This document shows, piece after piece, positions 58,996 through 64,000 of a stretch of 64,000 nucleotides of DNA (positions are counted from its first letter, which is position 1; each line of letters opens with the position of its first letter). The translations under genes were made by a program, and so were the position numbers. The DNA comes from CAWHPS01 sp963831235. GTDB taxonomy: Bacteria > Fibrobacterota > OXYB2-FULL-49-7 > JAEUSG01. The stretch lies in NCBI GenBank assembly GCA_963831235.1, contig CAWHPS010000033.1, positions 340,841 through 404,840 of the forward strand, given 5' to 3'. Under the pieces are notes generated by a model. That model did not search any database. It saw only the letters and a list, made by a program, of their open reading frames with translations, and was not told the DNA's origin.

Positions 58996-61455
58996 TCATT
59001 TATTTACCACGAACCTCTTGATAAGCTGCTTCCTGCCTGTTGTAATCTTGCACACATAAGTCCCACTTGGCATTAAAGAAACATTAATGGCTATGTTGCT
59101 GCTTTTTACATTTCCGAGGTTCTTTACAAGTTGTCCATTAAGATTATAAATGCAGGCAACAGCATTACGGGTAGGGTTATCAAAACTTATTGCTACCTGC
59201 GGGTTGGATGGATTCGGATATACTGATGTAGCTACCATGTCATTGGATTCAGGGAGATTCTCGACCATGGTTTGATTATAAATATCCGGAACAATCGTAA
59301 ATGTGTCTATTCTCCCAATAAGATCATAATTATTAAATCCTTTTGCATCATCCAATAATGTTGATACATAAGTATCAGCCCAATCAACAGCCATTGGGGG
59401 CTTATTGTTTGCAAGGGTATCCTGCCACGCTTCATCAGTAAGCCTGTCTGACATCGGATGGGTGAATTCATAATATGAAAAAACACCGCCTGTTGCAAGG
59501 TAAAGCTTGCCATTCATTTTAACAACAACATTCATTTTCCACGGGCGTCCGCATCCAACTTCAAGTACCTCTCCTGCATTAGGATCCGTATGAACATCCG
59601 CTATAACGGCCATACTTGAATCAGCCTCATTGGTTGCAGAAAATGCGTTAAAATCATTCAGGTCTTTTAACACCACAGGGAATCCATTGATAATGTTTAC
59701 TTCCGTAAGGGTGAGTTGTTCATGGTTCAATTCCTTTTCCGCAATGGACTGAAGCGCGGCGGATGTTCTTTCAAGGGATTCCAATTTGGAAAGAATCTGC
59801 TCGGATATTATGTCCCGGTCAACAAGCCCATCTCTCATGAATCTGGCAAGGGATGCGATACGTGCAAAACATTCAGGCTGGGGTTCAACATAACCATAGG
59901 TTGTTTGTAAAAGCGGCGGAAAACCGGAAGTTCCATAACTTTGCTTTGCATAAAGGATTGTATCATGTCTTAATTCAGCCCATGAACCGCTTGCTGTTGT
60001 CAGTGTCTTGTCCTGATAGGCAATGGTCCGCATAAATGGAGGATACTTATTGTCTTTTGGTTCAATAAGCGGCTGTAAAGTATAAAGCCAGTTCCAGTAA
60101 AGGTTTTCCGCCCATTGTGAGGCCGGAAGCGAATTAAAATAACTCCGCAATGAATCCATTTTTGCAAGATATCCTCCAAAACGGTCTTCATTATATCTGC
60201 CTGTTAATATTGATAATGCCCTGTCTGACCCCATTGCGGAAAAGACATCAAGGCCCTTTGGCATCATGCGATCACTTATCCTGTCATAAACCAATTGATC
60301 CAGTACATAGGAGTCAGGAATAAATCTTTGCCCCATGAACCTGAAATTTATTCCATTATCACTGCATATTTTTGGCGTAGCAAGACCATTAACCGCACAT
60401 ATAAATTTTCTTAAAAGAGTGGAATCAGCAAGATAGGCAATACTCATCCTTTCAATTAAATCTCCATATACTGATTCAGCAAGCTTTATGTATTGACTGG
60501 GATTAATATCATCTGATTTGCCTACAAAGAATACGGTTGGTTCATAAATTCTACTCCAGAATGACAAAGAATTACATGCGCTTGAACATGGAAGAAAAGA
60601 CTCATATGGTTGAGTTAAAACAAGAGCCTGGCAGATTATCAATGCCTGTAAAGTAGGAAGCATTAGGTTATCAATATTATCAATTGTAGTATCAGCCCTA
60701 AACTGCATTCTGCCATGCCACATCATTGCTTTGAAATACGAGGAAAGAAGTTGTGTGCGCGTATAGTGGCCGCGGGGAACATACTGGCTGTAGTCTTCGT
60801 CTATCCCGAAGATTGGCGAGCGGCTTATTCCTTCATGATTTTTCATAAGTGTGCATTCCGCATTAACCAATGAATCAACTTCTTTTAAAGGGATAAAGGT
60901 GGAATCAAGCTCTTTTAATGCCACTCCAAAGTAGGCCATATTTAACCTTAAGGCGTCCCTGATTATTGTTTCTGTTGAATATGAATTATAGCTGAATTCA
61001 TAAACCATGAAATCATAAAGAGCCTCATCAACCGCTTTCAGGTCTTCGAAAAAATGGTTTGTTTCCATGTCCCTCAAGGAATAATCATAAAGTATATGAA
61101 AACTGTGCAGCATGGCGTCTGTTGTGATAAAATAAAGGTTCTTTTCATTTTTCAAAACATTATAAAGGTCGGAAAAATTCGCAAAGCCCTCCTTGGCAGG
61201 CGATACAACAAAGCCATTCTGTGACAACAATTTTTTTTCTTCTGAAGAAAGGCCGGAATCAGCCCAATTTTCAATGTTGCTGAAATCAGATGATATTGTA
61301 AAATCATTTTCATTGGCCTTGGCTGTTAAATTGATTTCCCGGGGATAGTACGTGGCAAAATCCGTCTTAACAGGACTTGTGATTTTATCTGTTGAAAATG
61401 CAAACGTGGCCATAACAATGGTAACAAGCAATGGCTTAAAAATACGGGTACACAT
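58996..61455 (-). CDS. Secreted DUF3160 protein with type IX-like sorting tail
   Basis: An 819-residue secreted protein. Signal (FKPLLVTIVMATFAFS) is followed by a DUF3160 domain over about residues 60-720. Recognisable segments are NLYFITTDAMLHSFHILYDY, the long central helices, WAENLYWNWLYTLQPL, TASGSWAELRHDTILYAKQSYG and VDWADTYVSTLLDDAKG. The last ~75 residues form a type A-like C-terminal sorting domain (SVYPNPSNPQVAISFDNP, LVKNLG, LMPSGTYVCKI, LIKRFVVNK). DUF3160 proteins are large, secreted and of unknown function. It precedes the acetylation genes but a strong hairpin separates them. Confidence 0.85.
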   Translation of the reverse strand: MCTRIFKPLLVTIVMATFAFSTDKITSPVKTDFATYYPREINLTAKANENDFTISSDFSNIENWADSGLSSEEKKLLSQNGFVVSPAKEGFANFSDLYNVLKNEKNLYFITTDAMLHSFHILYDYSLRDMETNHFFEDLKAVDEALYDFMVYEFSYNSYSTETIIRDALRLNMAYFGVALKELDSTFIPLKEVDSLVNAECTLMKNHEGISRSPIFGIDEDYSQYVPRGHYTRTQLLSSYFKAMMWHGRMQFRADTTIDNIDNLMLPTLQALIICQALVLTQPYESFLPCSSACNSLSFWSRIYEPTVFFVGKSDDINPSQYIKLAESVYGDLIERMSIAYLADSTLLRKFICAVNGLATPKICSDNGINFRFMGQRFIPDSYVLDQLVYDRISDRMMPKGLDVFSAMGSDRALSILTGRYNEDRFGGYLAKMDSLRSYFNSLPASQWAENLYWNWLYTLQPLIEPKDNKYPPFMRTIAYQDKTLTTASGSWAELRHDTILYAKQSYGTSGFPPLLQTTYGYVEPQPECFARIASLARFMRDGLVDRDIISEQILSKLESLERTSAALQSIAEKELNHEQLTLTEVNIINGFPVVLKDLNDFNAFSATNEADSSMAVIADVHTDPNAGEVLEVGCGRPWKMNVVVKMNGKLYLATGGVFSYYEFTHPMSDRLTDEAWQDTLANNKPPMAVDWADTYVSTLLDDAKGFNNYDLIGRIDTFTIVPDIYNQTMVENLPESNDMVATSVYPNPSNPQVAISFDNPTRNAVACIYNLNGQLVKNLGNVKSSNIAINVSLMPSGTYVCKITTGRKQLIKRFVVNK

Positions 61456-61588
61456 AATAATAGCTCCTTTCAGTTTTACTGACTTAATGGTTATTGCTCA
61501 TCATCAATCTTTTTTTTTGACAAGACATGAAAGCTTTGACTAGTATAAAGCTCATGATCTTCTCTTAAAAACGATCCGTTTAGAGCGC

Positions 61589-62308
61589 CTATTCGTTTTT
61601 CATATTAACTTTAACTTTTATTTCATCGATAACAGGTCCGCCTGTCGGCATTCCACCAATTCCCAATAAAAAAACATCGCTGATTTTTATTATTTCATTC
61701 GTGCTTTGCTTTAATATGGCTGAATAACCTCCATAAGGTATATTCTTGATTTCACAGACTGAATCATTTTGTGTTGCAGTCCTTATTTGAATTGGTGTTC
61801 CTAAAAGTGTCAAACTGACATTTTTCAAGGCGGAGGTATCATTGGTAGAGGTGTCAATAAATATTACACTATCATAACCGCGCATATCTTCAAGAAATAA
61901 ATTTTTAATGCTTGTTGTTGAATCAGAATAAACAATTACCTTTTTAAGAAAAGCACCTAACAATCTCGATGTATCTCTAATCATCAGACTGAATGTACCG
62001 GCCGGCAAAGAATCAAAATAAAAAGACTTTAACGGGAATTCAGCGCTTATTACAAGTTCACGGCAAAAAGAACTTGTTAAAGGATAGCCTGTATCACATA
62101 ATGAAATAATACTGTACCCATCAGGCTTGCTACCGTAACCTACACATGTTGAATCAATAAGGCAATCAATTTTACCAGTGTTAATAAGGTTGTTCATTGA
62201 ATTTCCATGATCACTCGAACCGCCGGCCAAATCAGTGGGTTTTGAGCATCCGATGAAATTGATTGACAGTAAAATAGATGTTAAAAATAACGCTATAATG
62301 ATTTTCAT
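61589..62308 (-). CDS. Lipoprotein coupled to the TIGR02147 regulator
   Basis: A 239-residue lipoprotein with signal ending NFIGC (Cys21). The mature part is beta-rich with SFYFDSLPAGTFSLMIRD, a carboxypeptidase-regulatory-like fold often seen in Fibrobacter lipoproteins, and two short Cys-containing segments. Its ATG overlaps the regulator's TGA (ATGA at 62305-62308), so the two are co-translated. Function unknown; likely a surface or periplasmic target or sensor linked to the regulator. Confidence 0.78.
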   Translation of the reverse strand: MKIIIALFLTSILLSINFIGCSKPTDLAGGSSDHGNSMNNLINTGKIDCLIDSTCVGYGSKPDGYSIISLCDTGYPLTSSFCRELVISAEFPLKSFYFDSLPAGTFSLMIRDTSRLLGAFLKKVIVYSDSTTSIKNLFLEDMRGYDSVIFIDTSTNDTSALKNVSLTLLGTPIQIRTATQNDSVCEIKNIPYGGYSAILKQSTNEIIKISDVFLLGIGGMPTGGPVIDEIKVKVNMKNE

Positions 62309-63147
62309 TGTTGTTTTTCCTTTCTCGACGGGTCCTCGCCTATAGGGAAAAGATGAACATTAACGGTATATACCTTGCCGGTTTCCGAATCTTCATCCGC
62401 TATACGGACAAGGCGATGTTTGAATTCCTGTATTTCCTGTTTGGCCTTTATGTAGGCTTTTTGAGACAATCCGAGGGTAAGGCTTGATGCGTCCCTTAAT
62501 GATGGAGAGATTTCACGAATAGCCCTTTCACCGAGTTCGGCCATTTGCCTGTTGAGTTCACGCACAGCAAGTGACAGGGTTTCCGGTCCGGTTGTAATTG
62601 CCGGATCCGTTTGTATGTATTTCCCATCCGGTTTTTTCTTTATCATGCCGAGTTTAAGAAGCAATTCAATGCTCTCCCTGGCCTCCCTTATTCCAATAGG
62701 CGGATTTACAGCCTTTGAAAGTGTCTCGTAATTTCCCTTCCAATCCATAATACAAACAAGTTCACGTATCACGGGGTTGTACCATTTTGTGTAATAAGCG
62801 TACATATCAAGCGGTATAACCTTTTGTGTCACCTTTCGGCGTATGCCCCTTAACTGATCAAGATATTCCTGCTTCTCCTTGGAGTTTTTTGCCTGGTTGA
62901 ACAGGACAAGCGCTGTAAAATAGCGGCCATTGCTTTCAGTAAGTCCCAAACCCGCTATAAAGGCCCTTATGGTTGAAATTGATAAGCCCCTTTTGCCTTC
63001 CATGACCTCCCTTAACAGCGAAGGAGATTTGAGTCCTGCCTTCTGACAGAAATAACGGTAAGAGAACCCTGGAAATCTTTTTTTGATTTCCTTGCAGTAA
63101 TCTTGTAAAAATTTCCTGTAGTCGGAATATTGTTCTATTCGTTCCAT
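62305..63147 (-). CDS. TIGR02147-family transcriptional regulator
   Basis: A 280-residue protein of the TIGR02147 family, a paralogous group expanded in Fibrobacter and relatives. The family start YSDYRKFLQDYCKEIKKRFP is followed by a helix-turn-helix (FSYRYFCQKAGLKSPSLLREVMEGKRGLS, about 25-55), a conserved middle (YYTKWYNPVIRELV) and the C-terminal IRDI-like region. Members sit directly upstream of lipoprotein or surface-protein genes, as here. It probably regulates its own operon. This gene is the strongest taxonomic hint in the window. Confidence 0.88.
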   Translation of the reverse strand: MERIEQYSDYRKFLQDYCKEIKKRFPGFSYRYFCQKAGLKSPSLLREVMEGKRGLSISTIRAFIAGLGLTESNGRYFTALVLFNQAKNSKEKQEYLDQLRGIRRKVTQKVIPLDMYAYYTKWYNPVIRELVCIMDWKGNYETLSKAVNPPIGIREARESIELLLKLGMIKKKPDGKYIQTDPAITTGPETLSLAVRELNRQMAELGERAIREISPSLRDASSLTLGLSQKAYIKAKQEIQEFKHRLVRIADEDSETGKVYTVNVHLFPIGEDPSRKEKQQ

Positions 63148-63264
63148 ACACCAATAATCTAATCCATTTCTATGGGAAGATCAATGGAACATGATGAATA
63201 ATGTACACAATTGAGTACAGTAATAAAAAGAAAAGACAATTATATTTGTTTACAAAAAATATTA

Positions 63265-63579
63265 TCAGGCCAATCTAAGACCGGTTCGAATTATTTCCTC
63301 AACAAAGGGATTGGCTGGCGTAAAATCAGAATCCTTAAACGTAAAGACTTCAATATCAGCATCAATTGAATAAACCTCTTTTGCAACCCGCCCTAAATCA
63401 TTGAACCTAAAACCTGAAAAGTCTGGAGAAACAAGCGCAATATCAATATCACTATCCAAACGGGCATTTCCTTTTGCATGGCTTCCAAACAAAAAAGCAG
63501 AGGAGATGTGGACTCCTTTAGCCCTGATTTTTTCGATAAGCGTGGCGCCTATCTTCATTACATGCTCTTTGCTATCCAT
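63265..63579 (-). CDS. mntA: MNT-type nucleotidyltransferase antitoxin
   Basis: A 104-residue minimal nucleotidyltransferase with the Pol-beta-fold signature FLFGSHAKGNARLDSDIDIAL (GS then DxD) and a third Asp in DIEVFTF. MNT proteins of HEPN-MNT pairs AMPylate a Tyr of the HEPN toxin and neutralise it. The start at 63579 lies inside the HEPN gene; an alternative ATG at 63558 overlaps the HEPN stop as TAATG and would be translationally coupled. Gene name follows family use. Confidence 0.85.
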   Translation of the reverse strand: MDSKEHVMKIGATLIEKIRAKGVHISSAFLFGSHAKGNARLDSDIDIALVSPDFSGFRFNDLGRVAKEVYSIDADIEVFTFKDSDFTPANPFVEEIIRTGLRLA

Positions 63580-63944
63580 TGGTATGTTTCTTTTATTTTA
63601 TCAAGTTGAACTAAAGTAAATTCTTTAGTAACACTCTTGTGAAATTCATGTTTATAATCAGGATACCTTGTTTCCAGGTTAAAATCATTTACCTGCAATA
63701 ACCAAAGACTCAAATCTTCTGATATATTTAATTTTGTCCGTCTTGCTAATTGGCTAAGATTATGTGTCTTTGGAGGATCGTCATTATTGTCGAAGACCCA
63801 TCTTGCCTTTAATATTTTTTCCAGAACCAGATGGCCGATAAAAAGTGCCCAATCATACCTTCCGGAATTAAACAAATCATCAATGACTGGAAGGTCATGT
63901 TCCGCGCTGTCTTTCCAATAGGTTATACGATCAATCTTTTCCAC
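63558..63944 (-). CDS. hepT: HEPN-domain toxin of a HEPN-MNT pair
   Basis: A 128-residue helical HEPN protein (AEHDLPVIDDLFNSGRYDWALFIGHLVLEKILKA as its first helix pair). The C-terminal part has RYPDYKH, an R-x5-H spacing close to the HEPN ribonuclease motif. It starts at a GTG without a clear ribosome-binding site. Together with the MNT gene it forms a type VII toxin-antitoxin module; the HEPN partner is a probable RNase. Confidence 0.85.
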   Translation of the reverse strand: MEKIDRITYWKDSAEHDLPVIDDLFNSGRYDWALFIGHLVLEKILKARWVFDNNDDPPKTHNLSQLARRTKLNISEDLSLWLLQVNDFNLETRYPDYKHEFHKSVTKEFTLVQLDKIKETYQWIAKSM

Positions 63945-64000
63945 AGTGATAATATAAATATTTTTACACCTATCCCGCTCTTTTAAGTGTATTCTTGGGT

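Overview
The window reads as a chromosomal segment of a diderm, envelope-rich bacterium, most likely Fibrobacterota or a relative (inference). Signs are: a TIGR02147-family regulator coupled to a lipoprotein (62.3-63.1 kb), several secreted proteins with type IX-like C-terminal tails, many lipoproteins, TPR proteins and outer-membrane barrel candidates, a LapA/LapB pair, and a PPi-type phosphofructokinase. Coding regions are A/T-rich; the GC-rich stretches are mostly repeats. No tRNA, rRNA or CRISPR was seen.

Layout. 0-3.7 kb: the start of an HpcH/HpaI-type aldolase and a GH36 alpha-galactosidase on the minus strand, divergent from an AraC-type regulator. 24.4-3.8 kb: one tightly packed minus-strand run of eleven genes, comprising a large surface/barrel protein, a small membrane protein, three tandem paralogous lipoproteins, a giant TPR protein, one TolQ-like and two TolR/ExbD-like proteins (one with an inserted CxxC...CxxC module), a membrane-anchored beta-propeller and a second TPR protein. 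This looks like a proton-motive-force-driven trans-envelope machine and is the best candidate for an undescribed system. 28.7-25.0 kb: miaB, lapA, lapB and a TPR-SPOR protein. 28.77-31.01 kb: a complete IS1634-like element with terminal inverted repeats and a 6-bp target duplication, inserted into a pre-existing short repeat. 31.1-34.4 kb: an FGE-domain lipoprotein, a secreted protein that may be frameshifted, and two copies of a four-hairpin repeat.

34.4-37.5 kb (plus strand): a ferredoxin-reductase-like flavoprotein, a small Cys/His protein and PTS enzyme I. 37.5-40.4 kb (minus): two envelope proteins and an FKBP-type lipoprotein. 40.7-45.1 kb (plus): PPi-phosphofructokinase, a U32-family protein and a penicillin-binding transpeptidase. 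45.1-50.5 kb (minus): lipoproteins, glycerate kinase, a SirB1-TPR protein and a barrel protein. 50.7-61.5 kb (minus): a DUF4160/DUF2442 pair and an AlgI/AlgJ/AlgX-like O-acetylation locus with two tandem type IX-tailed proteins inside it and a DUF3160 protein upstream. 61.6-64 kb: lipoprotein, TIGR02147 regulator and a HEPN-MNT toxin-antitoxin pair.

Two short repeat families run through intergenic space. One has CCCTCACCCC-type terminal inverted repeats; its ends abut start codons and seem to supply ribosome-binding sites. The other is built of four 22-nt hairpins with complementary loops and compensatory stem changes. A further element before the phosphofructokinase gene has interleaved inverted segments. 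All family assignments come from reading motifs; no database search was run.
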